In this document: positions 10,144-18,293 of the stretch, piece by piece
Layout: each line of letters begins with the position of its first letter
How positions within the stretch are numbered: position 1 is the stretch's first letter
Assembly: GCF_900129495.1 (NCBI RefSeq)
Contig: NZ_FQVX01000001.1
Coordinates: 744,001-808,000 of the forward strand
Reading direction: 5' to 3'
DNA from: Geodermatophilus nigrescens
GTDB taxonomy: Bacteria > Actinomycetota > Actinomycetes > Mycobacteriales > Geodermatophilaceae
DNA: 64,000 bases
Notes under the pieces: model-generated
What the model saw: only the letters and a program-made list of their open reading frames with translations
Databases searched by the model: none
Told to the model about the DNA's origin: nothing
Made by a program: the position numbers and the translations under genes

Positions 10144-10674
10144 TTACGCGGGGACGGGGGCGTGCTCCGCCTCGTGGTCGAGCAGCCAGCGCTTGACCGG
10201 GGTGCCCCAGCGGAACCCGCCGAGGCCGCCGTCGGAGCCGAGGACGCGGTGGCACGGGATGAACAGCGCGGCGGCGTTGCGGGCGCAGGCGTTGGCCGCC
10301 GCGCGGATCGCCGCGGGCCGACCGCAGCGGGCGGCGAACTCGGCGTAGGTGTCGGGCTGCCCGGCGGGCACCGTGCGCAGCACCTCCCACGCGTCCTCCA
10401 GGAACGGCCCGGAGCGCTGCCGCACGGGGACGGCGTCGATGGCCCCGACGTCGCCGGCCGCGTGCGCCTCCACGACGTCGAGGACCGGCAGGTGCTCCAC
10501 CCGCTCGACCCAGGTGGGCCGCAGCGCGCGGTGCACGACGGGCAGCAGGTCGCTGACGTCGCCGGTCCACCCGGCGGCCAGGACGACGTCGCCGCCGTCG
10601 GGGCCCGGGGTGACGACGACGGTGAACGGCCCCGGCGGGGTCGCGACGGTGGCGAAGCGGGCGGACGGGGTCAT
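10144..10674 (-). CDS. ogt: Methylated-DNA--protein-cysteine S-methyltransferase
   Basis: A suicide repair protein that takes methyl groups from O6-methylguanine onto its active-site cysteine. The 176 residues end in the conserved block with CARNAAALFIPCHRVLGSDG; the PCHR cysteine is the acceptor. GTPVKRWLLDHE is the usual C-terminal helix. The ATG at 10674 overlaps the stop of the upstream ada-alkA gene by 4 bases, so the two alkylation-repair genes are one operon. Confidence 0.94.
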   Translation of the reverse strand: MTPSARFATVATPPGPFTVVVTPGPDGGDVVLAAGWTGDVSDLLPVVHRALRPTWVERVEHLPVLDVVEAHAAGDVGAIDAVPVRQRSGPFLEDAWEVLRTVPAGQPDTYAEFAARCGRPAAIRAAANACARNAAALFIPCHRVLGSDGGLGGFRWGTPVKRWLLDHEAEHAPVPA

Positions 10675-12167
10675 GACGCACTCCGATCGGCGGGGGCGGG
10701 AGCCGGGTGGCGGGTGAACAGGTGCGGCGCGGCGAGCGCCCACAGGTGCAGGACGGCGTAGGAGCGCCAGGGCCGCCAGCGGCGCGCGGCGTCGGCGTCG
10801 GAGCTGCCGAGCCCGGCCAGGGACCGGCGCAGCGCGAGGTCGCCGGGCAGCCAGACGTCGGGGTCGCCGAGGCCGCGCATCGCCACGAGCGCGGCGGTCC
10901 ACGGGCCGATGCCGGGCAGCGCCAGCAGGTCGCGGACGGCGGCGTCGCGGTCGCAGCCGGGGTCGAGGGCCACGCGGCCCTCGGCGAGCGCGGCGGCCAG
11001 CCCGGTGAGCGTGCGGCTGCGCGCGCCGGTCAGCCCGACGGTCGACAGGTCGGCCGCGGCCAGCGCCTCCGGCCGCGGGAAGGCGTGGGTGAGCGTGCCG
11101 ACCGGCTCGGCCAGCGGCGTCCCGGCCAGGGTCACCACCCGCGCGGTGAGCGTGCGGGCGCCGGCCACCGAGACCTGCTGGCCGAGGACCGCGCGGACCG
11201 CCGTCTCGGGGGCGTCGGGGGAGGCGGGCACCCGGCGTCCGGGCGCGGCGGCCACCAGCGGGGCGAGCGCGGGGTCGGCGCCGAGCACGTCGTCGACGGC
11301 GGCCGGGTCGGCGTCGAGGTCGAGCAGCCGGCGGCAGCGGGGGACGGCGGCGCGCAGGTCGCGCAGGTCGGTGAGCAGCAGCCGGGCGGTGACCGCGGCG
11401 CCGCCGTCGGGCGCGGGGGACAGCCGGACGACGCCGGGCCCGCCGGGCAGGTCGAGGACGCGGGAGAACGTCGTGCCGTCCCACTCCTCGAGCCCCGGGA
11501 CGGCGTGCAGGCCGAGGAAGAGCAGCACCTCGGCGGCGTCGAACGGGGCGCGGGCGGCCAGCCGCAGCGTCAGCCAGCCCGGGGCGCCGGTCTCGCCGCC
11601 CGACCGGCGGCGGCGCAGCTCGCTGGGCGTGCAGGCGAACACCTCGCGGACGGTGTCGTTGAACTGCCGCACGCTGGCGAACCCGGCGGCGAACGCGACG
11701 TCGGCCATCGGCAGGTCGGTGGTCTCGATCAGCACCCGGGCGGTCTGCGCCCGCTGGGCGCGGGCGACGGCGAGCGGGCCGACGCCGAGCTCGCCGACCA
11801 GCAGCCGGTGCACCTGGCGCTCGGAGTAGCCCAGCCGCGCGGCCAGCCCGGGGACGCCGGCCCGCTCCACTTCGCTGTCGGCGATCAGGCGCATGGCGCG
11901 GGCGACGACGTCGGCGCGCACGTCCCACTCCGGCGAGCCGGGGACGGCATCCGGGCGGCAGCGGCGGCAGGCGCGGAACCCGGCGGCCTGGGCGCCCGCG
12001 GCGGTGCCGAAGAAGCTGACGTTGGCCGCGGCCGGCGTGCGGGCCGGGCAGGAGGGACGGCAGTAGATGCCGGTGGTGCGCACGGCGGTGAAGAACCAGC
12101 CGTCGAAGCGGGCGTCCCGGCTGGCGACCGCGCGGTAGCAGCGCTCGGCGTCGAGGGAGGTGGGCAC
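10671..12167 (-). CDS. Ada-AlkA fusion: methylation-sensing regulator and 3-methyladenine glycosylase
   Basis: A 498-residue three-domain protein. The Ada N-terminal zinc domain has Cys36, Cys40, Cys67 and Cys70 in GIYCRPSCPARTP and FRACRRCRPD; Cys36 corresponds to the methyl-phosphotriester acceptor. An AraC-type helix-turn-helix domain follows (about 85-175; GYSERQVHRLLVGELGV and ADVAFAAGFASVRQF). Last comes an AlkA glycosylase domain with helix-hairpin-helix LPGIGPWTAALVAMRGLGDP and the catalytic Asp at about 443 in LPGDLALRR. GTG 12167 was chosen because the Ada fold begins directly after it. It likely senses alkylation and controls its own operon with ogt. The domain order is known for actinobacteria. 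Confidence 0.93.
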   Translation of the reverse strand: MPTSLDAERCYRAVASRDARFDGWFFTAVRTTGIYCRPSCPARTPAAANVSFFGTAAGAQAAGFRACRRCRPDAVPGSPEWDVRADVVARAMRLIADSEVERAGVPGLAARLGYSERQVHRLLVGELGVGPLAVARAQRAQTARVLIETTDLPMADVAFAAGFASVRQFNDTVREVFACTPSELRRRRSGGETGAPGWLTLRLAARAPFDAAEVLLFLGLHAVPGLEEWDGTTFSRVLDLPGGPGVVRLSPAPDGGAAVTARLLLTDLRDLRAAVPRCRRLLDLDADPAAVDDVLGADPALAPLVAAAPGRRVPASPDAPETAVRAVLGQQVSVAGARTLTARVVTLAGTPLAEPVGTLTHAFPRPEALAAADLSTVGLTGARSRTLTGLAAALAEGRVALDPGCDRDAAVRDLLALPGIGPWTAALVAMRGLGDPDVWLPGDLALRRSLAGLGSSDADAARRWRPWRSYAVLHLWALAAPHLFTRHPAPAPADRSAS

Positions 12168-12316
12168 GCGTCGAGCATGGCACCGCCGGGAGCCCCTGAC
12201 TGGCGGATTTCGGACGGCGCCGCCGGACGTCGTCGGCGGGCGGCTGTCGGTGCCGCCCACCAGACTGCGCCCACCGGGGACGGCGGCGTGCCGGCCCCGC
12301 GTCGACAGGGGGAACC

Positions 12317-13629
12317 GTGATCGGACCGCGCCCGGGCATCCGTCCGCCGAACCGTCAGCCGGAGCGCCCGGCGAGGCGCCTCGGGGCGCCCACCACCGGC
12401 CGGCAGGTCGTGGTCTTCGCCGATCCCGGCGACCCGCGGGTCGACTGGTCGGCGGCCGGGATCACCGACGTCGCCGACTCCCGCGACTTCACCGCCGGCC
12501 GGGTGCCCGCGCAGGCGTTGCGCGAGGCCGGGGCCACGGTGTTCGCCCGGCTCGGCATCGCCGTCGTCGCCGCCCCACCCGACCAGGTCGGCGCGCTGCG
12601 GTCGGCCGGGCCGCCGGTGCTGTCGGTGTCGCCGGAGCTGGTGCACCACGTGCTGCCCGCCGAGGAGTACGTGCGCGGCTACCGCGACGGCGTCACCGAC
12701 CTGGCCGGCCGGCTCGCCGGCGCGGGCGGCGAGGAGGTGCCCCCACCACCGGCCTTCGCCGACACCGAGGCGGCCACCTGGGGCGTGCAGGCGGTCCGGG
12801 CGACGACGTCGCCGTACACGGGCGCGGGGGTGCGGGTGGCCGTCCTCGACACCGGGCTCGACCTCGCCCACCCCGACTTCACGGGCCGCGGCATCACCGC
12901 CGAGTCCTTCGTGGCCGGGGTGGACAGCGCGCAGGACGGCCACGGCCACGGCACCCACTGCGTGGGCACCGCGTGCGGGCCGCAGTCCCCGCCGCAGGGG
13001 CCGCGGTACGGCGTCGCGTCCGGCGCGGAGATCTACGTCGGGAAGGTGCTCAGCGACGAGGGCAGCGGCGAGGACGGAGGCATCCTGGCCGGCATCGACT
13101 GGGCGGTGGCCAACGGCTGCGCGGTCATCTCGATGTCGCTGGGCGCCGACGTCGCCGAGGCGCACCCGCCGTACTCGGCCGCGGGCCGGCGGGCGCTGCA
13201 GCAGGGCTCGCTGATCGTGGCGGCGGCCGGCAACAACGCCGACCGGGAGAACGGCGAGTACGGCTTCGTCGGGGCGCCGGCCAACAGCGTGGAGGTGCTG
13301 GCCGTCGGCGCGGTCGACGCCGCGCTGCGCACCGCCTGGTTCTCCGCGCGCAGCCTGGCCGCGCCCGGCGGGGAGGTCGACGTCGCCGGGCCGGGGTCGA
13401 CGTCTACTCGGCCTGGCCCCTGCCGCAGCGCTACAACACGATCAGCGGCACGAGCATGGCCACCCCGCACGTGGCCGGGCTGGCGGCGCTGTGGGCCGAG
13501 GCGACCGGGCGGCGCGGCTACGAGCTGTGGGCCACGCTCACCCAGGCCGCGAGCCGGCTGGCCGAGCCGTCGGTCGACATCGGCAGCGGGCTGGTGCTCG
13601 CGCCCCAGGAGGGAGCCGGGTCGGCCTGA
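12317..13629 (+). pseudogene. Subtilisin-like S8 peptidase with a one-base frameshift
   Basis: Starting at GTG 12317 (ribosome site AGGGGGA), the frame encodes a subtilase with Asp178 (VAVLDTGLD), His211 (GHGHGTHCVGT) and the oxyanion Asn region AAAGNN. The frame then breaks in the G-run at 13393-13396. Restoring one G moves into the frame that reads VDVYSAWPLPQRY then SGTSMATPHVAGLAALW, the missing catalytic Ser block, and ends at 13629. Without the correction the protein runs to 13639 with an Arg-rich nonsense tail and no catalytic serine. Either a true inactivating deletion or a homopolymer sequencing error. No clear signal peptide; an N-terminal domain of about 155 residues precedes the catalytic core. 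Confidence 0.85.
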
Positions 13630-13649
13630 GGAGGACTAGCCTCCGCGGC

Positions 13650-13895
13650 GTGGGCTCCCCGCTGGCGCGGTACAGCGTGACCGTCGACGACGGCCACCTG
13701 TCCGACCTCGACGCCGTCGCCTCGGCGCTGCGCGAGTCCGGGATGCAGGTGGAGCGGGTGCTCGGCTCGCTCGGCCTGATCACCGGCTCCGCGCCGCCGG
13801 ACGCCCGGCCCAGCCTGCTCGCCGTCGAGGGCGTCACCTCCGTCGACGAGCAGCTGCGGTACTCGCTGCCGCCGCCGGACGCGCCGGTCCAGTGA
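13650..13895 (+). CDS. Small protein resembling a free-standing I9 propeptide/inhibitor
   Basis: An 81-residue protein from GTG 13650, 20 bases after the subtilase stop. The pattern (RYSVTVDDGHLSDLDAVASA..ESGMQVE, a strand LGLITGSAP, then LLAVEGVTSVDEQLRYSLPPPDAPVQ) follows the beta-alpha-beta-beta-alpha-beta order of peptidase inhibitor I9 / subtilisin propeptides, including the closing GV..V segment. Such domains fold and inhibit subtilases. Here it would be a separate chaperone or inhibitor for the adjacent peptidase. That role is inference from fold pattern and adjacency. Confidence 0.65.
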   Translation: MGSPLARYSVTVDDGHLSDLDAVASALRESGMQVERVLGSLGLITGSAPPDARPSLLAVEGVTSVDEQLRYSLPPPDAPVQ

Positions 13896-13937
13896 GCCCG
13901 CGGGGACGCGCGCACGCCGTCGTCCGTTGACCGGGGT

Positions 13938-14537
13938 GTGCAGCCGACCCCCGTGCCCGACCGCGGCCGCCTGGTCGCCGTCGCCGCGGTCGTGCTGGCC
14001 GTCCTCGTGGTGCTCGGGACGCTGCTGGTGACCCGGCAGACCGGGGGCGAGGGGCCGCCGTCGGCGGAGTGCGCCTCGGCGGGGCCGGCGGTGCGGGTGG
14101 ACCCGGCCGCGCTGCCGGCCGGGCCGGTGGCCGGCTGGGGGCCGGAGCAGCTGGCCAACGCCGCGGCGATCGTCAACGCCGGCGCCGACCTGGGGCTCGA
14201 CACCTGCGCCCAGGTGATCGGCGTGATGACGGCGATGGGGGAGTCGTCGCTGCGGGTGCTCGACCGCGGCGACGCCGCCGGGCCGGACTCCCGCGGGCTG
14301 TTCCAGCAGCGGGACAACGGCGCCTGGGGCAGCTACGCCGACCGGATGGACCCCACCACCAGCGCCACCAACTTCTTCCGCGCGCTGCGGGAGGTGCCCG
14401 GCTGGCGGTCGCTGGAGCCGACGATCGCCGCGCACCGCACCCAGCGCAACGCCGACCCGTACCACTACGAGCGCTGGTGGGACGACGCCGTCGAGGTGGT
14501 CTCCGCCCTCGCCGGGCGGCCGGTGCTGGGGCCCTAG
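13938..14537 (+). CDS. Membrane-anchored lysozyme-like (peptidoglycan hydrolase) protein
   Basis: A 199-residue protein with one N-terminal transmembrane helix (about 12-31) and an extracytoplasmic domain. That domain contains GVMTAMGESSLRVLDRGD, SRGLFQQRDNGAWG and DPTTSATNFFRAL. This layout (Glu in GESS, then GLFQQ) is that of lytic transglycosylase/lysozyme-like proteins of actinobacteria; the Glu near residue 98 would be the catalytic acid. GTG 13938 is the start; another GTG two bases earlier is out of frame. Substrate presumed peptidoglycan. Confidence 0.7.
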   Translation: MQPTPVPDRGRLVAVAAVVLAVLVVLGTLLVTRQTGGEGPPSAECASAGPAVRVDPAALPAGPVAGWGPEQLANAAAIVNAGADLGLDTCAQVIGVMTAMGESSLRVLDRGDAAGPDSRGLFQQRDNGAWGSYADRMDPTTSATNFFRALREVPGWRSLEPTIAAHRTQRNADPYHYERWWDDAVEVVSALAGRPVLGP

Positions 14538-14557
14538 CCCCTCCGGCGGACCCGGGG

Positions 14558-14577
14558 CGTCCACCGGACGGTGGACG
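14558..14577. repeat. Inverted repeat upstream of ABC/two-component operon
   Basis: Perfect 9-base arms CGTCCACCG / CGGTGGACG with a 2-base centre, 56 bases before the ABC ATPase start. The near-contiguous dyad and its place favour a protein binding site, for example for the response regulator encoded by the fourth gene of this operon, rather than a terminator. No promoter boxes are clear. Confidence 0.4.
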
Positions 14578-14632
14578 GCGGACCCACCGCGCGGGCGTCC
14601 CCGCGCCCGGCGCGCGGCGACAGGCTCGTGCC

Positions 14633-15538
14633 ATGACAGCCACGAGCCCCGCCCCGGCCCCCGCGGCCGCGGCGTTCGACGACGGAGCGGCGGTCCGCGT
14701 GCGCGGGCTGGTCAAGCGGTACGGCGACCGGACGGTGGTCGACGGCGTCGACCTCGACGTCCGGCGCGGCGAGGTGTTCGCCCTGCTCGGGCCCAACGGC
14801 GCCGGCAAGACGACCACCGTCGAGGTCCTGGAGGGCGTGCGCCGGCGCGACGGCGGCGACGTCACCGTCCTCGGCGAGGACCCCGCCCGCGGCGGCCGGG
14901 CCTGGCGCGGGCGCCTGGGCGTCGTCGGCCAGAGCACCGGCAGCGGCAACGCGCTCACCGTGCGCGAGACCCTCGACCACTTCGCCCGCTACCACGCCGC
15001 ACCCGTGCCGACCGCCGAGCTGCTGGCCGACGTCGGCCTGACCGACGCCGCCCGCACCAGGGTGGACAGGCTGTCGGGCGGGCAGCGGCGCCGGCTGGAG
15101 GTGGCGCTCGGCGTGCAGGGCCGGCCCGAGCTGCTGTTCCTCGACGAGCCGACCACCGGCATGGACCCGGTCGCCCGCCGGCAGTTCTGGACGCTGGTGG
15201 AGGGCCTGCGCGCCCGCGGCACCACCGTCCTGCTGACCACCCACTACCTCGACGAGGCCGCGCACCTGGCCGACCGGGTCGGCGTCATCAGCGCCGGCCG
15301 GCTGGTCGAGGTGGCCGCCCCGGCCGACCTCGGCGCCGAGCTGCGCCGGGTGGCCACCGTCCGCTGGCTGGAGCACGGCGAGTACCGCGAGGTCACCACG
15401 CCCGAGCCGGCCGCCGTCCTGCGCGACCTGGTCGCGGCCTCGCCGACCGGCGACGTGCCCGGCCTGACCGTCACCCGACCCGACCTGGAGGACGTCTACC
15501 TCCAGCTCGTCGCCGCCGCCGAGGGGGAGACCCGATGA
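14633..15538 (+). CDS. ABC exporter ATP-binding protein (DrrA type)
   Basis: A 301-residue ATPase with Walker A GPNGAGKTTTVEVLEG, Q-loop region VVGQST, signature LSGGQRRRLEVALG, Walker B LLFLDEPTTGMDP and switch histidine in LLTTHYLDEA. The C-terminal extension after the nucleotide domain is as in DrrA/CcmA-type drug exporters. The next gene overlaps by 4 bases and encodes the matching ABC-2 permease, followed by a histidine kinase and response regulator. The operon thus couples an exporter to its probable sensor. Substrate unknown. Confidence 0.92.
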   Translation: MTATSPAPAPAAAAFDDGAAVRVRGLVKRYGDRTVVDGVDLDVRRGEVFALLGPNGAGKTTTVEVLEGVRRRDGGDVTVLGEDPARGGRAWRGRLGVVGQSTGSGNALTVRETLDHFARYHAAPVPTAELLADVGLTDAARTRVDRLSGGQRRRLEVALGVQGRPELLFLDEPTTGMDPVARRQFWTLVEGLRARGTTVLLTTHYLDEAAHLADRVGVISAGRLVEVAAPADLGAELRRVATVRWLEHGEYREVTTPEPAAVLRDLVAASPTGDVPGLTVTRPDLEDVYLQLVAAAEGETR

Positions 15539-16377
15539 CCGCCGCCCGCACCGCCACCCGGACCGTCCCCGCCACCCGGCCCGCGCCGCCGTCGGCCGCC
15601 GCGATCGGGCTGGCCCGCATCGGCCTGGAGCTGCGGCTGTTCGCCCGCGACCCCGGCCAGGTGGTCTTCTCCTTCGCCTACCCGGTGATCATGCTGGCGA
15701 TCTTCGGGTCGGTCTTCGGCGACGAGGTCGTGCTGCCCGGCATCGGCTTCCGCGAGTACTTCCTCGCCGGCATCGCCGCCACCGGCGTGATGCTCACCAG
15801 CTTCCAGGCGGTCGGCACCGCCGTCGCCGAGGAGCGCGAGCGCGGCGACCTCGCCCGCCTGCAGACCCTGGGCACCCCTGCGCTGTCCTACGCGATCGGC
15901 AAGGCGGGGCAGGTCGTCGTCACCACCGCCGTCCAGCTGGCGCTGCTGCTCACCGTGGCCGCCACGGCCTTCGACGTCGCCCTGCCCACCGACCCCGGGC
16001 GCTGGGTGACGTTCGCCTGGGTGGTCCTGCTCGGCATCCTCGCCGGCACCGTCCTCGGCCTCGCGGTGGCGACGGTCATCGGCAGCGCCCGCTCGGCCGG
16101 CACCGGCATCCCCGCCTTCGCCGTCGTCCTGCAGTTCATCTCCGGCGTGTTCTTCATCGGCTCGGACCTCCCGGACTGGATGGACCGCGTGGCCGCGGCC
16201 TTCCCGCTCAAGTGGCTGGTGCAGGGCATGCGGTCGGTGTTCCTGCCCGACTCGGCCGCCGTCGCCGAGCAGGCCGGCAGCTGGGAGCACGGGCGGACCG
16301 CCCTGGTGCTGGCCGCATGGGTGATCATCGGCACCGTGGTGTGCGCCCGGACCTTCCGCTGGCGTCGGGCGGCGTGA
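15535..16377 (+). CDS. ABC-2 type transporter permease
   Basis: A 280-residue integral membrane protein with six predicted helices, starting near FSFAYPVIMLAIFGSVFGD and ending near ALVLAAWVIIGTVVCARTF. ABC-2 features include GIAATGVMLTSFQ..GTAVAEERERGDLARLQTL and the FISGVFFIGSDLPDWM..VAAAFPLKW segment before the last helix. It overlaps the ATPase upstream and the kinase downstream by 4 bases each (ATGA and GTGA). Confidence 0.9.
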   Translation: MTAARTATRTVPATRPAPPSAAAIGLARIGLELRLFARDPGQVVFSFAYPVIMLAIFGSVFGDEVVLPGIGFREYFLAGIAATGVMLTSFQAVGTAVAEERERGDLARLQTLGTPALSYAIGKAGQVVVTTAVQLALLLTVAATAFDVALPTDPGRWVTFAWVVLLGILAGTVLGLAVATVIGSARSAGTGIPAFAVVLQFISGVFFIGSDLPDWMDRVAAAFPLKWLVQGMRSVFLPDSAAVAEQAGSWEHGRTALVLAAWVIIGTVVCARTFRWRRAA

Positions 16378-17621
16378 GCCTGCCCCGCCGCCTGGCCGCC
16401 GCCGTCGTCCCCCCGCAGGACGACGGCGGCGAGCCGCTGCCCGAGCGCGGGTGGCGGGCCACGGTGACCGGGGTGCACCTCATCTCCGCCGTCGTGTGGG
16501 GGCTCGCGGTGCTCAGCGCGGCCGTCGGGGACGCCGTCGACGACGACCGGCGCGCGGCGGCCCTGGCCGTGCTCGGCGGGCTGGCCGTCGCGTACGCGCT
16601 GCTCGGCGTGCCCGCGATCGGCGCCGGCGCCCCGCGGCGGGCGGTGGCCTACCTGCTGGTGCTCGTCGTCGCCCTGGGCCTGCTCGGCTGGCTCGCGCCG
16701 GGCCTGCTGTTCCTGCTCTTCCTCGCCTACCCGCAGGTGTGGTTCGCCGTCCAGGGCACCCTCACCGGCATCACCTGGACGCTGCTGCTCGGGCTGGCCA
16801 GCGCGGCGGGCCCGGTGCTCGACCCGGGCGGCCGCGACGCCGCCGACGTGCTGCTGGAGACCGGCATCGGCATCGGGTTCAGCCTGGCGCTGGGCGTGTG
16901 GATCAGCCGGGTGCTGCACGAGAGCGCCGAGCGGGCGTCGCTGATCGCGCAGCTGGAGGCCACCCGCTCCGAGCTGGCCGCCGCCGAGCACGAGCGCGGG
17001 GTGCTGGCGGAGCGCGAGCGGCTGGCGCAGGAGGTGCACGACACGCTCGCGCAGGGCTACACGTCGATCGTCGTGCTGTCGCAGACCGCCGCCGCCCTGG
17101 TGCCGGCCGACCCCGACGCCGCCCGCGAGAAGCTGGCCGTGATCGAGGAGGTCGCGCGCGACAACCTGGCCGAGGCCCGCGCGGTGGTGGCGGCGTTCCG
17201 GCCGGTGGCGCTCGACGGGGCGACGCTGGTGGAGGCGCTGCGCCGGCTGGCGGAGCGGTTCGCCCGGGAGACCGGGCTGGAGGTGCGGGTGGACACGGCG
17301 GCCCTCGACGACCCGGCCCTGGACGGCGGGGCGGCGCTGCGCACCGACGAGGAGGTCGTGCTGCTGCGCGGGGCCCAGGAGGCGCTGACGAACGTGCGCC
17401 GGCACGCCGGGGCCTCGGCGGTGGTGCTGCGGCTGGCCCGGGTGGGCGGGCAGGTGTCGGTGCACGTGGAGGACGACGGCGTGGGCTTCGACCCGGCGGC
17501 GGTGACGGTCTCGGGTCTGGAGGGGCTGCGCGGGCGGGTGGCGCAGGTCGGGGGAGAGGTCGACGTCGCCTCGGCGCCGGGCTCGGGCACCCGCGTGACG
17601 GTGCGGGTGCCGGGCGCGTGA
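16374..17621 (+). CDS. NarL-type sensor histidine kinase
   Basis: A 415-residue sensor. The N-terminal half has about five membrane helices (roughly 30-180). A coiled coil follows, then a HisKA_3 domain with the phosphorylated histidine in ERLAQEVHDTLAQGYTSIV, and an HATPase domain with EALTNVRRHAGAS, VEDDGVGFDP and GLEGLRGRVAQVGG. There is no separate sensor domain, so the membrane part or the co-encoded ABC transporter may sense the signal, as in exporter-linked kinases. GTG 16374 overlaps the permease stop. Confidence 0.92.
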   Translation: MSLPRRLAAAVVPPQDDGGEPLPERGWRATVTGVHLISAVVWGLAVLSAAVGDAVDDDRRAAALAVLGGLAVAYALLGVPAIGAGAPRRAVAYLLVLVVALGLLGWLAPGLLFLLFLAYPQVWFAVQGTLTGITWTLLLGLASAAGPVLDPGGRDAADVLLETGIGIGFSLALGVWISRVLHESAERASLIAQLEATRSELAAAEHERGVLAERERLAQEVHDTLAQGYTSIVVLSQTAAALVPADPDAAREKLAVIEEVARDNLAEARAVVAAFRPVALDGATLVEALRRLAERFARETGLEVRVDTAALDDPALDGGAALRTDEEVVLLRGAQEALTNVRRHAGASAVVLRLARVGGQVSVHVEDDGVGFDPAAVTVSGLEGLRGRVAQVGGEVDVASAPGSGTRVTVRVPGA

Positions 17622-18259
17622 CCATCCGGGTGCTGGTGGCCGACGACCACCCGGTGGTGCGTGGCGGCCTGGTCGGCTGGCTGGCGGCGCAGCCCGACCT
17701 CGACGTCGTCGGGGAGGCCGGCGACGGGCTGGAGGCGCTGGCGCAGGTGGCCGCGCTGTCGCCCGACGTCGTGCTCATGGACCTGCGGATGCCGCGGATG
17801 GACGGCGTGACCGCGATCGAGCGGCTGGCCGCCACGCACCCCGGCGTCCGCGTGCTGGTGCTCACCACCTACGACACCGACGCCGACATCGTGCGGGCGG
17901 TGGCGGCCGGGGCGACCGGCTACCTGCTCAAGGACGCGCCGCTGCCCCAGCTGGCCGACGCCGTGCGCGCGGCCGCCCGCGGGGAGACGGTGCTCGCGCC
18001 GCCGGTGGCCGCCCGGCTGGTGTCGCGGATGCGGGCGCCGGCCGTCGAGGCGCCGACCGCCCGCGAGCTGGAGGTGCTCGCCGGGGTGGCGCGCGGGCTG
18101 ACCAACGCCGAGATCGGCCGGGAGCTGTTCATCGGCGAGGCCACGGTGAAGACGCACCTGCTGCGGGTGTTCGCCAAGCTCGGCGTCGACGACCGCACCC
18201 GCGCGGTGATGGTCGCCGTCGAGCGCGGCCTCCTCCCCGGCCCGGGGGCGCCTCGCTAG
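17618..18259 (+). CDS. LuxR/NarL family response regulator
   Basis: A 213-residue regulator. The receiver domain has the acidic pair in VADDHP, phospho-acceptor Asp55 (DVVLMDLRMPRMDG) and Lys in YLLKDAP. The C-terminal HTH_LuxR reads TARELEVLAGVARGLTNAEI..ELFIGEATVKTHL..VFAKLGV. The GTG start overlaps the kinase stop by 4 bases, making it the natural partner. It likely controls this operon, perhaps through the dyad at 14558-14577. Confidence 0.94.
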   Translation: MTIRVLVADDHPVVRGGLVGWLAAQPDLDVVGEAGDGLEALAQVAALSPDVVLMDLRMPRMDGVTAIERLAATHPGVRVLVLTTYDTDADIVRAVAAGATGYLLKDAPLPQLADAVRAAARGETVLAPPVAARLVSRMRAPAVEAPTARELEVLAGVARGLTNAEIGRELFIGEATVKTHLLRVFAKLGVDDRTRAVMVAVERGLLPGPGAPR

Positions 18260-18293
18260 GACGAGGGCCCTTGTCGCGCTAATGGCCCTCGTC
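18260..18293. terminator. Bidirectional terminator overlapping the ArsR-type gene end
   Basis: Ten-base arms GACGAGGGCC / GGCCCTCGTC with a 14-base loop, between the convergent response-regulator gene and the ArsR-type gene. The right arm is coding for the last residues of the latter. Confidence 0.55.

Noticed and set aside
9230-10348. Plus-strand frame of 372 residues
   Set aside because: Antisense shadow of rmuC and ogt.
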